Assembly (NCBI GenBank): GCA_003024985.2
Contig: PXIH01S0026572.1
DNA length: 10,302 bases
DNA from: Euperipatoides rowelli
Taxonomy: Eukaryota > Onychophora > Udeonychophora > Euonychophora > Peripatopsidae
Direction: 5' to 3' (one strand)
Positions 1 to 8,838 of the stretch are shown piece by piece. The notes beneath the pieces were generated by a model. It ran no database searches. It saw only the letters and a program-made list of their open reading frames with translations, and was not told where the DNA came from. Every line of letters begins with the position of its first letter. The stretch's first letter is position 1. Position numbers and translations under genes: made by a program.

Positions 1-1808
1 CCCATATATACACCCTTGGTTCTACCCATTATCTAGTAAATTTCCAGTTATCCTCACTTTCAATTTACTTAATCTAATTTTTCTATTGAATCTGAATCAA
101 GCAGTAAAATCTTTAAAGATTGGATTGAAAAATGAAATGGAAGATTTAAGATCTCTCATTTTATAAATAGATCAATATTCTTTTATTTAATACTATCTTT
201 TAGATCATATCATTCAATATGAAAAACAATCCAGTTTTCAATAAATTTCTATTAATATCTTGACATTAGGGGGTGTTTAGTGGCTTAATATTTATGTCAT
301 TTTTTTGCTTAGACTTGAAAACATATCAAGTAGTGTTAAAAATAACTATAACAGCAACTAGTTATTTTAAAGTAGAATAATTTATATTATTGAGTTAATA
401 TTTAAGCAAAGTAACCAAAACCAGGGTTATAATTAGGGTGGAGGAATAAATGACATTACAGTCTGGGAGTGCCTTCAGGCAAGAAAAAAAAAGCTTAGTA
501 AAATAACACCAATATTATTATTATTTCGTTTTATTTAACTCATATAAATACATTAAAGTACTGTACTTTAAATAAATTGCAAATGGGCTAATTGCCTTGA
601 TGTAGCCACCAACAATAAATTCAGAAGTAAACACATTCAAAAATAAATAAATGACCAAATATAAAATTAATTAAAGNCCGGTAGATCTTGCAATAATATA
701 TAAAAAATAATAAGTAACAAACTAAGAAAAAAACTGTATTTACAAACTAAAAACTATATACAAATAGATAAATCAGCCATCGCAGGCGCTAGATCCGCAA
801 AAGAATATACATCAAATTATTGATTAACATCTTTAAAAAAAAAGCTTAATTAAAATAAATATAATTTNAAAAAAAAGCATTAAAATATATAGTAAGGAAA
901 GGGTGTCAGTAATAGGTTTACTTTTGGTTGCAAATATCCTTGTTATGGCTCTGACTATAATTGCTACTTTTCAAAACTAATTTACTCAACTCTTGTTATA
1001 TATACCATGTGAAATGTAGATATGAATCTCATTTACACCATTATAATAAAAACCTTCTTAGTGATGTAAATTTTATAGTGTGTTTTTTTAAATTTGTTTT
1101 TAAAATGTAAAAATCGGAAGATTAAAATTAGAAGAATAACTAAAGAGAAAAAGTTTATTTCTACTGCCCTTTGACTCCAACTGAAGTCAAATTAAAAACA
1201 TATAATGGGTAAACTCATTTTAATTAATCATGGAAAAAAAATATTAAATTAAATTATTATTTTTTTAATTTTTACATTAGGCACAATACGAGTTGTATAA
1301 AACTTTTTCAATATAAAGTGTATACAATAATAATTACCATAATAATAATTATCCAAACTATATTAGATAAGTAATTTTGAAAAAGATGATAATTTATTTA
1401 TTATGGAATTCCTACCTTAAATTAACACTTTATTATTTAAAATAAAAATAATGCCCTTTAATGAATAAGATTCCAAAATTTATTTGGATTTGTAGTNGGT
1501 TATTTCATTTATGTGCAGGGATTTAAAAAATAATCCTACATTAATATTTTTTTTAGCATTAACTCGTTAATTTATTTTGTCCACTTAATAAGGGCAAATT
1601 CAATAAATTATGTCTATTACGCGATTAAAATATTGATGACAAGACTCAGGGAAACTTATAAAAATACTATACTCCATTGAACTTTTCAAACCTAGTCATT
1701 ATTCAGCTTTTTAATAGTTGATATATTGTTAAAAAAATGTAAATGATAAATAATGAATTGTATATATGTGGAATATAATTATTTTCAAATAAATAACGCT
1801 AGTTTGAG

Positions 1809-1822
1809 AGCCAGTACTGGCT
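1809..1822. repeat. perfect 14-bp palindrome
   Basis: AGCCAGTACTGGCT reads the same on both strands. It lies in A+T-rich DNA, where a G+C-containing perfect palindrome stands out. No flanking structure was found, so its role, if any, is unknown. Confidence 0.6.
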
Positions 1823-2056
1823 GAATTGAGGTGTTTATGACGTTGTAATAAACTAAAGATGATTTATTTTCCTAGCTAACACCTTTTTTTATCAAGTGCA
1901 AACTCGGCAAGGATTGGCAACTATTTTTGATTATTATTGTCTTTGTCAATATACTCGGGTGAAGGTCCGTGTCTAAACATACCGGTACATATTTTGCTGG
2001 TTTAGATAATTTTGATTAAGTTTTATGCTATTTATCAGTGTAACAAATGAATTACT

Positions 2057-2100
2057 GTTGGGCGTGATCAGGGTTAATTTTAGAGTAAGGGTAAGGATGA
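2057..2100 (+). repeat. degenerate TTAGGG-like minisatellite relic
   Basis: The stretch contains GATCAGGGTTAATTTTAGAG followed by TAAGGGTAAGGATG, a run of GGGTTA/GGGTAA-like words. It resembles the better-preserved repeats at 4177-4209 and 4816-4938, which share the order GTTGG, TCAGGGT, AAGG. It may be a drifted copy of the same dispersed family or an old interstitial telomere-like sequence. The assignment rests on word similarity only. Confidence 0.35.
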
Positions 2101-2250
2101 AACAAGATTATAGAGAAACAGCAAAAAAAAAACCTAATAACAATTTTAGAGTATTAAAGTTTTAATGAGTTTTTAGATAATTTCTAGCTTATATGACTTG
2201 TTATGTTTCAAGTTCTTGAAATTTTTAAAATGGATATTAGTAAGATATGA

Positions 2251-2433
2251 AAATTACACACTTTCTACAGTAGTAGAGAACTCCGACCATTCATGTCCAA
2301 GCTTATGACAAAATCTCACACGATATGCATGTTCAAGCAATCGTGCTATGTCCTCGAGCTGTCAGTTTTAGGTCGCTTGCGTGCGCCACTGAATTTTGGG
2401 CTCTTTTACAGAATTTTATATGTGAGATTTTAG
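2251..2433. other. CpG-dense island with short open frames on both strands
   Basis: About seven CpG dinucleotides fall within some 105 bp (2284-2385), while the surrounding kilobases have very few. On the plus strand a frame is open from 2251 to a TAG at 2431-2433 (60 codons, first ATG at 2293). On the minus strand a frame runs from 2361 down to a TAA at 2254-2256, and its translation (including CHKLGHEWSEFS) has a protein-like composition. A CAG that could act as a splice acceptor ends at 2359 on the minus strand. The words AAAATCTCACA (2310-2320) and TGTGAGATTTT (2421-2431) are an 11-bp inverted pair about 100 bp apart. It could be an old exon or a transposon fragment; neither frame matches a family I recognise. 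Confidence 0.3.
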
Positions 2434-4176
2434 ATGGAGTTTAATATACCAATTTACTTAATCGTAAAACGTTTAATTAATAGGTGTGAATAATATTGTA
2501 AAGTATTGTGTTAAAGGTGTGTACATATCCTTCTAATACCTTAAAGTGATATTAGTTTATGTAAGTTTAATACCTTTTAATAATTTAAATTAAGTTAATT
2601 TACATGTAAATTATATGAAAATGTTTCCTATACTGTTAAAAATATTCTTTTGTAATTTAATATTTTAATCGGTAAAAAATCTCATTTAATGTTAATATTT
2701 TGTGCATGAAGTTTATAAAAATTAAAATCACAATGAATTGAATGTTATATACTGTATATTACAGCATAAGTTGAGCACAAAAAAACTAGAAAAATCTTAA
2801 TACAATCATTAATAAGAAGCGTGTAAAGGTCATGGATACTAATGCATATTATTCTATCTACATGTACAGTATTTGGAAATAAGTTTATCATATATAGCAG
2901 TCATTTCTGGCTGAAGTTTTTTTTTTTTTGACATGCAGATTTGATCAAAACAAGAATGTAAAAATTTTATTCTGGCATCGTGATGCCCTCAAAAAATAAT
3001 AATTAGAGTGACTTTGCTATTTGGTCAAATTAAATCCAATGCTTTGAACCATATAGATTTAATTATATGCAGGTCTATATACTGTAGATATTTTACAAAA
3101 ACTATAAACGGTTTATTTAAAACTTTAAAATCTATAGATTCATTGTTGAAAATAATGAATTGCATTTTTATTTCCGATTTAGCCATTGTTTTCATTTCTA
3201 TGAATCTTCTTTTTAATTTAAATAATTAACGCAGTACCGTATGTGATTTAATTATTTATATACAGTAGGCGCATAATTCTTTTTCCTTATAATTTTTTTT
3301 TAGACATTTAGTCTATCAAAAATTTAATGTACAGTATACAAAAATTTAAAATCACATTAAAGTCTAAAACTTTCGAACTAATATTTTTTTTTCAAAAACT
3401 GGATTTTTCTAGTTTTTTTTTATCACCCCTTCAGACTGACTATAGTGATTAAATTTATGATTTTAGTCTCAAGCTAGTTTGGACAATTTTCATTATGGCC
3501 AACCAAGAAAAGAACAAAAAAAAATATAAAAAATTGAAATACATTTAATTTATATTAAGCTAAAAGTAATAAGTCGAAGTTCATATTATTTGGACATCCA
3601 ATTGTTGTGCAATACTTTGATTGAACGAGGAAGCTAAATAAAATGTGCTGTAATTTCAACATGTCTGTCATATGATAGAATTCAGATTTGAAATAAATAT
3701 ATACAGCCTACAAGTTACACTTTTTTGTGTATTGAGCTGAAATTATCTTCCTTATGTATTTTCNTCATGAATAGTCGATTAGTCTTCCATGTGATACGAT
3801 AAGCCACAATTATTAATTGCTAAGAATACTGATACTAAAATCATTCCTACATATTAGATGGGTTTTTATTTTGTAGTCGGTTCACAAATACTATCAAAAT
3901 ATCCTTTAAATAACTGTGGCAACATTTGGCTTATTAATGGGGAAAAAGAATTGTTATTCAAACACTAATCTTGTAATGTCTTCCATATAGCCTGCTTTTT
4001 TTTTTAAGGTAACACACAATGAGGCAAGATTCAAGTTTATGGTATCCCCAATATGGTCGACTTGTCGGAAAAGTAATTATCGATAACTGTCTAGTTTGAA
4101 GGTTAAAAATATATTCAAAATGGGTTATTGCAATTCTTGTTTATCTAGGGTTGGAGCATAGTGGATTTCACACGTA
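2434..4176. other. A+T-rich non-coding stretch
   Basis: No supported gene. There is a 13-base T run at 2917-2929 and one undetermined base (3764). The heptamer TACAGTA/TACTGTA recurs five times between about 2749 and 3340. A 73-codon open frame at 3008-3229 has the low-complexity Ile/Leu/Lys/Asn composition of translated random A+T-rich DNA and no motif. A 26-codon frame at 4019-4099 is too short to support. Confidence 0.65.
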
Positions 4177-4209
4177 GTTGGAGTTAGGATTCAGGGTAAG
4201 GTTAGGACT
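4177..4209 (+). repeat. TTAGGG-like minisatellite unit, dispersed copy
   Basis: GTTGGAGTTAGGATTCAGGG followed by TAAGGTTAGG matches the core of the 61-62 bp repeats at 4816-4938 (GTTGGACTTAGGGTCAGGGT then a GGTTA word), allowing a small deletion. It lies about 100 bp outside the left end of the foldback structure, so the repeat family is not confined to that element. Confidence 0.5.
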
Positions 4210-4302
4210 GTAATAAAATATTAAAACTATGGTATTAAAAAAAAAGATTTATAGTGGGATTAGTGGCCATCTTGGAGGGACCGTAAACTGGAATATTTCC
4301 CG

Positions 4303-4404
4303 CAGTGGATTTAAACATATTTTTATCGTTTATTTTTAAAGATAATGACAACAAAATAAAATGATTCCACTTGAAAAATTTTTTTTAAAAAAGTTATGAA
4401 ATAC
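4303..4404 (+). repeat. left outer inverted-repeat arm
   Basis: Pairs with 5304-5402 in opposite orientation. Landmarks in order are GTGGATTTAAA, TTTATTTTTAAAGATAATGAC, ATTCCACTTG and AAAAAGTTAT. Differences from the partner are mostly substitutions and 1-3 base indels within A or T runs. The non-homopolymer words shared in order make a chance match from composition alone unlikely. Confidence 0.7.
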
Positions 4405-4431
4405 AATTGTCTAAGTTCAAGATTACATTTT

Positions 4432-4443
4432 ACGTGACATCAC
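4432..4443 (+). promoter_or_regulatory. CRE-like site ACGTGACATCAC
   Basis: This 12-mer occurs again, identical, at 8849-8860 within the 34-bp palindrome. It contains TGACATCA, one base from the bZIP (CREB/ATF) consensus TGACGTCA. Function as a binding site is inferred from the motif only. Confidence 0.3.
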
Positions 4444-4606
4444 TTTAAATTATATAGTACATCATCCTGATAAACACATGCAGTATAGCCTGGATAGCAG
4501 TAAGGGATTGCCATTACTTCTATCATTGAGCTTGTTATTTATTGTCTAGAAATCTACTGATATGCTTTTCTTATTTAGTTATTATTCATATTTGCTTCTA
4601 TATCTG

Positions 4607-4679
4607 GTGACGTCAGATTAGTCTGTATACAGCAACACAGCGGCTATTGAAAACATTACAAGAGGAAGGAGCTATAAAA
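4607..4679 (+). promoter_or_regulatory. CRE consensus followed by a TATA-like box
   Basis: TGACGTCA, the full palindromic CREB/ATF consensus, is at 4608-4615, and TATAAAA lies 57 bp downstream at 4673-4679 in a purine-rich setting (AGAGGAAGGAGC). This spacing resembles a CRE-driven core promoter. Transcription from it would begin near 4705, at the start of the inner inverted-repeat arm, so the RNA could fold on itself. TATA-like words are frequent in DNA this A+T-rich, so the promoter call is speculative; the CRE match itself is exact. Confidence 0.25.
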
Positions 4680-4705
4680 TGCATTTTGATTAATATGTTT
4701 AGGTA

Positions 4706-4732
4706 TAGCATCTGAATCTCAGATGTAACATT
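4706..4732 (+). repeat. left inner inverted-repeat arm
   Basis: Matches the reverse complement of 4957-4983 at 25 of 27 positions. The shared core includes TCTGAATCTCAGAT. That core is itself a small palindrome (ATCTGA, three bases, TCAGAT), but the match extends beyond it on both sides, so the inverted relationship is real. Confidence 0.75.
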
Positions 4733-4815
4733 GTCCAATAGCTCAAAAACAGCCAATCATAGGTCGGCTTGCATTCTATCTGCCGTATAGTGTGTTATTT
4801 TATTTATTACTTATT

Positions 4816-4950
4816 TTTAATATGCTTTTGTATTTATGTTGACTTAGGGTCATGATGCGGTTAAGGTTAGAGATCCTTTAATTTGCTATTATATTCAAGT
4901 TGGACTTAGGGTCAGGGTGTAGTTCAGGTTATAGATTGTCTAATATGCTG
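4816..4950 (+). repeat. 61-62 bp tandem repeat, about 2.2 copies, with TTAGGG-like core
   Basis: Copy 1 (4816-4876) and copy 2 (4877-4938) agree at about 48 of 62 positions, and a partial third copy starts at 4939 (TCTAATATGCTG). Each unit begins TTTAAT(A/T)TGCT. Each then has GTTG(G)ACTTAGGGTCA, a GGTTA word and AGAT. The array fills the core between the inner inverted arms. The same motif appears as single dispersed relics at 4177 and 2057. Confidence 0.7.
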
Positions 4951-4956
4951 AAAGAA

Positions 4957-4983
4957 AATGTTATATCTGAGATTCAGACGCTA
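4957..4983 (-). repeat. right inner inverted-repeat arm
   Basis: Partner of 4706-4732. The two differ at two positions, both transitions. The sequence between the arms is about 224 bp and consists largely of the tandem repeat. Confidence 0.75.
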
Positions 4984-5303
4984 GTCTAGGCCGGCGTTAT
5001 TCCTACGGTGGGTGTAGTTAACTATGCATGCGTAATATTTGATGGTCGTATTTCCTTAACACAAACTCATTGTAAATTGAAATGATGGAATGTAGATTTT
5101 TTTAAATTAAAAATATGTAGGCTATTACATAAAATGCGCTAGCTTCTACGACACTTTCTAATTCAAAATGCAAATATGAATTTAAATACAATATTCTACG
5201 ATGTGTACGATTCTACGCATGAGCAAATGATCTGTTTGGCTAAGTGCACCCCTTAGGAATGTATTGTTTCAACACCCTGTAGGAATATGCACCTCCTTTT
5301 AAT

Positions 5304-5402
5304 TTTAAATAACTTTTTAATTTTATTTTAAACAAGTGGAATGGTTTTTTTCAGTCGTTATCTTTCAAAATAAATGATTAAAAAAAATATTTAAATCCAG
5401 TG
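5304..5402 (-). repeat. right outer inverted-repeat arm
   Basis: Reverse-complement partner of 4303-4404. Read on the plus strand, its landmarks are AACTTTTTAATTTTA, CAAGTGGAAT, GTTATCTTTC and TTTAAATCCAGTG. Just inside it, CACCCCTTAGGAATGT (5247-5262) is repeated imperfectly as CACCCTGTAGGAATAT (5273-5288), a 26-bp period without a counterpart in the left half. Confidence 0.7.
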
Positions 5403-7399
5403 AATGTCACCTTTTAGAAATTAAATTTATTAATTTTACTGTTTTAAAGTGTAAAAAAAAAAGGTACTTTTTATTATTCATAAGAGTTTATTCTTCATGT
5501 TATTTTTAAAAATTCTCTTTAAATTATTTGTCAATCTTAGTTTGCTACAATAGAGATGTGTATTTTTTTTTTTTTTTTATTTTTGATAAAAAATCTTTAT
5601 AATCGAGATTTTACTATATGAAATCTGTTCAGACTTTTTTTTATTATCGCCTAGTATGGTGCCATTTGGGTACCATAAGAACTCTTTGTTTACTTTATTG
5701 TGGCCATATTGTAAACAGAAATTTAAATTGTTCCGGAATTAATGTATAAAGAAACAGCACAGAGTTATATAAATAGAGCATCTTATACGTACATCAAGAT
5801 AGCCACTTATATAATGAAAATCAATTTGGTTTAGTTATAGTTTTTAAGTACTATTAATGTTCATTCAAAATTACTGGATTCTAGATAAATTGTTAAATTC
5901 TAATTTATTTTTTAGTTATACTTCTTTCAGGAAAAGGTTCTCTTAAATTTATACATTGAATAAACATTACCTATTTCTTATACAGGGCTCTGTTAGACAA
6001 ATATGATATGCTATATATAGGTTATTATCATTAGATGAGTTTCAAGGGCATTTATAAATCGTAACACTATCAAAATATGAAGGTCTGCCTTTCTTTGTGA
6101 TAGCAGGAAAAAAAGAATGGCTATACATCAAAGTAAATATCAATTCGAGTCTTTATACCTTGCTCTTGACACATAGTTGAAGCAATAAAATAAGAATTGG
6201 ATGGTAGGGCTACCACTGACTTTAAACTATAAATTTCTAGATCGAGTTTAATCGCTTAAAACATCAAAAATATTTTGCAACAGTTCATAACTTATATAGG
6301 TTTATCCAATTTTCTAAAACTGAGATACAATTTGTGTTATAACAGCCTGAATTATCCAAACTGAAAACAATTATAAAATTACAAACTTATGTACAGTATA
6401 ATTCAATGGCGGAATCATAACACTTTATAAAAACTTCCTAAATATTGTGAGATCTAACACAATAATAATAATTTCCCATTGTTTAAATATTTGAAATGTA
6501 GGTGTAGACTAAGTATTGTGACATCATAAGCGCAGCTTAATATCTTTGCCGAAATTTAAAAAAATTTTAGAACATCACCAAATGACAACTGGGTGAACTT
6601 TTTTTTGATAAAAACTTACAAAATTGATTTAATATTTTATTTGATCAGTTTTAGAATTCTCGATTATAAAGTATTAATTATAAAATGTTAATTATATCTT
6701 GAAATCTATTATTTTTATTATTAATGTAAACAAACATTCACTGATAAATTTTTGTATGTATTTTTTTTTTTAAGTTTTCCTAAATAATTTCAAAATTTTT
6801 AATTTAAATGAATTGTTATATTTTCTGAATACTATTTCTTCCAGTTGTATTTTCTTTTTACAGGTGATATGCTGGTATATCATCGAAACTTTGATGTAAT
6901 AATTTAGGAAAATTATGTCATTATAATGTTCCATTTCATTTTATGTGGTGGGTTGGGAAATCTTTTGTAAATGATTTTTTTTTTTATACAGTATATATTT
7001 TTTTTATATCTAAATAATTTCATTTCAGAATGTAATTTATTTTCAATAAATGAAATATTTAAAACAAATCAATGTAATATTTTATTTTTACATTCATGAA
7101 TTGCCCAGAAAATTTGGCTACTCAGTTTCATATTATGCTTTTGTGTTCTCATTAATGCTCTTTGTCTTTTATAAATATACAGTACAACATTTACTAATCT
7201 TTTTCACTATTATGCTTATTTTCTATATATTAATATTCTTTGCTTTATGATAGGTGGCCTCAAAAACTATGAATAGTTCTGGCATAAGCTTTGAAAGATT
7301 GTGTTAATGATGTGGAAGGGTTTAATAGGCTAATTAAATAAATAATTATTCTCAAACTATCAAACTTGTCAGAAAAGTTGGGTTAGATGAGGCTCAAAC
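5403..7399. other. A+T-rich non-coding stretch
   Basis: No supported gene. There is a 16-base T run at 5563-5578 and many shorter ones. A GTGACATCA site is at 6518-6526, and TACAGTA heptamers occur near 6391, 6988 and 7180. A 66-codon open frame at 7050-7250 translates to a Phe/Tyr/Ile/Leu-rich string that could be mistaken for a membrane protein, but such strings are expected from T-rich DNA, and it has no charged-loop pattern or family motif. Confidence 0.65.
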
Positions 7400-7545
7400 C
7401 AATGGTAGATCTAGGCATTTTTGTTGGGGGAGGGGGAAGTTGGCTTCTGCTGCCCCCACTCCTCCATTTCTAGATGTTTTCATTTGGGGCAAGATTGGCT
7501 TCTGTCACCCTCAATTTCTGTGGTGGTTCTCCCCAACCAAATATT
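7400..7545. repeat. G+C-rich interspersed-repeat-like patch
   Basis: The patch stands out from its A+T-rich surroundings. It has TGGTAGATCTAGGCATTTTT, then a purine run (GGGGGAGGGGGAAG), then TTGGCTTCTGCTGCCCCCA. TTGGCTTCTG recurs 55 bp later (7440-7449 and 7495-7504), each time followed by a C-rich word and a TTTCT word, which suggests an imperfect internal duplication. The order resembles common animal interspersed repeats with a GGATCTAGGATTTTT-type head followed by a G run; this is from memory and not a database match. The patch encodes nothing convincing. Confidence 0.35.
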
Positions 7546-8500
7546 TTGATTAGCTTTTTTTTTGTGTGTGGATGTTTAAAGAATAAAAAGGATGAAAAAA
7601 TTGATTGTAATTTGTAAATATTTTGATAAGCTTTTTTTTTTTTTGGTGGTTTTGACATTTTGATAACCATTAATCGTTACTTCACACTCATAATATTATT
7701 AAAAGATGGGCAACTTTATATTAAATACCTACATTTTTGGTTGAACACACTTGACCACTCATGTAAATCCTCAAATCAAAAACTTAATAGAGTATAAGGG
7801 TCTGTCCATGAGAAAAGGTCCACATTTTTTAAAAAAATCAAATTAATTAAATAACTGAATGTATAGCAAATGAAAGCTAAAACCTTAAAATTTAATTTTA
7901 ATAAGGAACTGACATTTATACTTACTTCATCTAAATTTTGTAGTTTCAAAATGGATAAAGAAATAGGTAAAAAAAAATATGTCCTATTTGAGAATTTTAT
8001 TACCGGTTAACTACTTAACTTAGCCTTAGCTAATTGATTTTTTGTAAATTATATCTTCATATAGAATTTTTTGTAATAGTGCCAGTTTAAATCAGAAACA
8101 ACTAGAAATTTTTAATTTTTTTTTTTTTCAAAATAAATGTTTTTTATGTTCTGATACTAACAGAAACCGTAAAAAGTTTTTGTAAAACTATAGTGAACAA
8201 TGCTATCTGTTGGAAATTTTCATAACTCTTAGTTCAAAACTTACTGAAAAGGTGGCAATAGATGCCAATGTTGTAAAGTGTTCAGAAATTGTGTATGCTC
8301 TTTGTAAAATTGTGTCTGGATACTAACAGTAGGCCTACTGCTGATATAGCCTACAGTAGTAGTTAGGGGTATTTTATGAAAGCACTCATTGAAGGGAATT
8401 TTTTTTAAACAAAACCTATTAAAGTGGAAGTTTATAACTTAAATTAATTGTATCTAAAGGCTTTTTTCATTGTCTTTAGTCTACCATGTGGCAACACTGA
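7546..8500. other. A+T-rich non-coding stretch
   Basis: No supported gene. It contains homopolymer T and A runs, a perfect palindrome at 8327-8340 (listed separately) and a TACAGTA heptamer near 8351. The minus-strand open frame that covers 7470-7670 owes its length to poly-lysine and poly-phenylalanine codons in A/T runs and is not treated as a gene. Confidence 0.65.
8327..8340. repeat. perfect 14-bp palindrome CAGTAGGCCTACTG
   Basis: The sequence is its own reverse complement. It is followed within 20 bp by TAGCCTACAGTAGTAG, which repeats GCCTAC and CAGTAG, so the locus could form a more complex hairpin. TAGGCCTA-type words are common in repeats of several marine animals, which is general knowledge and not shown by this window. 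Confidence 0.55.
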
Positions 8501-8506
8501 TTCAAG

Positions 8507-8540
8507 ATGGCTGATCCAGTTCATAATCAGATTATCGGAG
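8507..8540 (+). other. candidate short first coding exon
   Basis: An ATG in good context (CAAGATGGCTGATCC) opens a frame reading MADPVHNQIIG and reaches a possible splice donor GGAG/GTGTTT at 8540/8541. Without splicing the frame ends at 8576-8578 after 23 codons. CAAGATGG also fits the YY1-type initiator motif; the same octamer occurs on the minus strand at 4267-4274. Splicing directly to the acceptor at 9001-9002 would read into the frame ending SC-stop at 9038-9040, not into the long frame. This is a suggestion only; a chance ATG is quite possible. Confidence 0.15.
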
Positions 8541-8711
8541 GTGTTTTAAGCTTAAATTTTGTGTTTAATGTGAATTAAGGCAAATTAATGACACTGATTC
8601 AAAAAAATAAGTATTGTATTTTTAATATATTTTAGATATTTTGTTAGTTCTGTAGCTTTTAAATGAGTTTATTTTGTTTCAAGAAAATGTCATCAATGTA
8701 ACAAAATTTCG

Positions 8712-8731
8712 TTTTTTTTTTTTTTTTTCAG
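8712..8731 (+). other. T17-CAG tract resembling a 3' splice site
   Basis: Seventeen T residues followed by CAG form an ideal polypyrimidine-tract acceptor. A reasonable donor, ATAG/GTAAAC, follows at 8773/8774. The 42 bp between them have stops in all three frames, so an internal coding exon is excluded; at most it could be a non-coding or terminal exon. It may equally be a simple T run. Confidence 0.2.
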
Positions 8732-8838
8732 TTGTACAATACTGTGTAACTACTTTTCTTGAATAGATAATAGGTAAACTCGTCTCTAAAATGTGAAAAC
8801 TCTTCCTGAAACCAAGAATTTTGGGTAGCGTTTTCTAT

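Larger units (their letters stand above)
1..2250. other. A+T-rich non-coding stretch
   Basis: No credible gene is visible on either strand: open frames are short and broken by stop codons at the density expected for this composition. The stretch contains poly-A and poly-T runs, a loose TAA/ATT microsatellite near 1322-1352 and three undetermined bases (677, 868, 1497). Around 1900-1990 the composition is slightly less A+T-rich, and the minus strand stays open for about 45 codons, but nothing recognisable is encoded and this length is expected by chance. A short palindrome and a TTAGGG-like relic are listed separately. Confidence 0.7.
4303..5402. mobile_element. candidate foldback / MITE-like element with nested inverted repeats
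   Basis: The two ends are inverted copies of each other. The left end begins CAGTGGATTTAAA, and the reverse complement of the right end begins CACTGGATTTAAA. Similarity continues with small indels through AAAGATAA and ATTCCACTTG to AAAAAGTTAT, about 100 bp in all. A second inverted pair (4706-4732 and 4957-4983) is nested inside almost symmetrically, about 400 bp from each end, and the core holds a 61-62 bp tandem repeat. No transposase-like frame is present, so if mobile it would be non-autonomous. Divergence between arms (about 80% identity in the best 75 bp, judged by eye) points to an old copy. No clear target-site duplication was found, so the exact ends and superfamily remain open. An alternative is an old inverted duplication rather than a transposon. 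Confidence 0.5.

Noticed and set aside
1874-2020. Minus-strand frame of about 47 codons in a slightly less A+T-rich stretch
   Set aside because: Length is within chance expectation and the translation matches nothing I recognise.
3008-3229. 73-codon plus-strand open frame
   Set aside because: Low-complexity Ile/Leu/Asn/Lys translation, no motif and no splice or promoter context. Frames of this length are expected by chance in 10 kb on six frames.
4019-4099. 26-codon frame starting MRQDSSLWYPQYG after a T run and AG
   Set aside because: The composition looks protein-like, but it is too short, with no downstream exon or conserved motif to support it.
5144-5217. TTCTACG three times within 74 bp (5144, 5194, 5211)
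   Set aside because: A short word with irregular spacing; flanks do not align, so it is not a supported repeat array.
7050-7250. 66-codon frame resembling a small membrane protein
   Set aside because: Hydrophobicity comes from T-rich codons (Phe, Leu, Ile, Tyr) of A+T-rich DNA; no conserved feature.
7470-7670. 66-codon minus-strand frame
   Set aside because: Much of its length is Lys and Phe codons read from poly-A/T tracts, and it overlaps a repeat-like patch.
8732-8773. Possible internal exon between T17-CAG and ATAG/GTAAAC
   Set aside because: All three frames contain stop codons, so it cannot be an internal coding exon.
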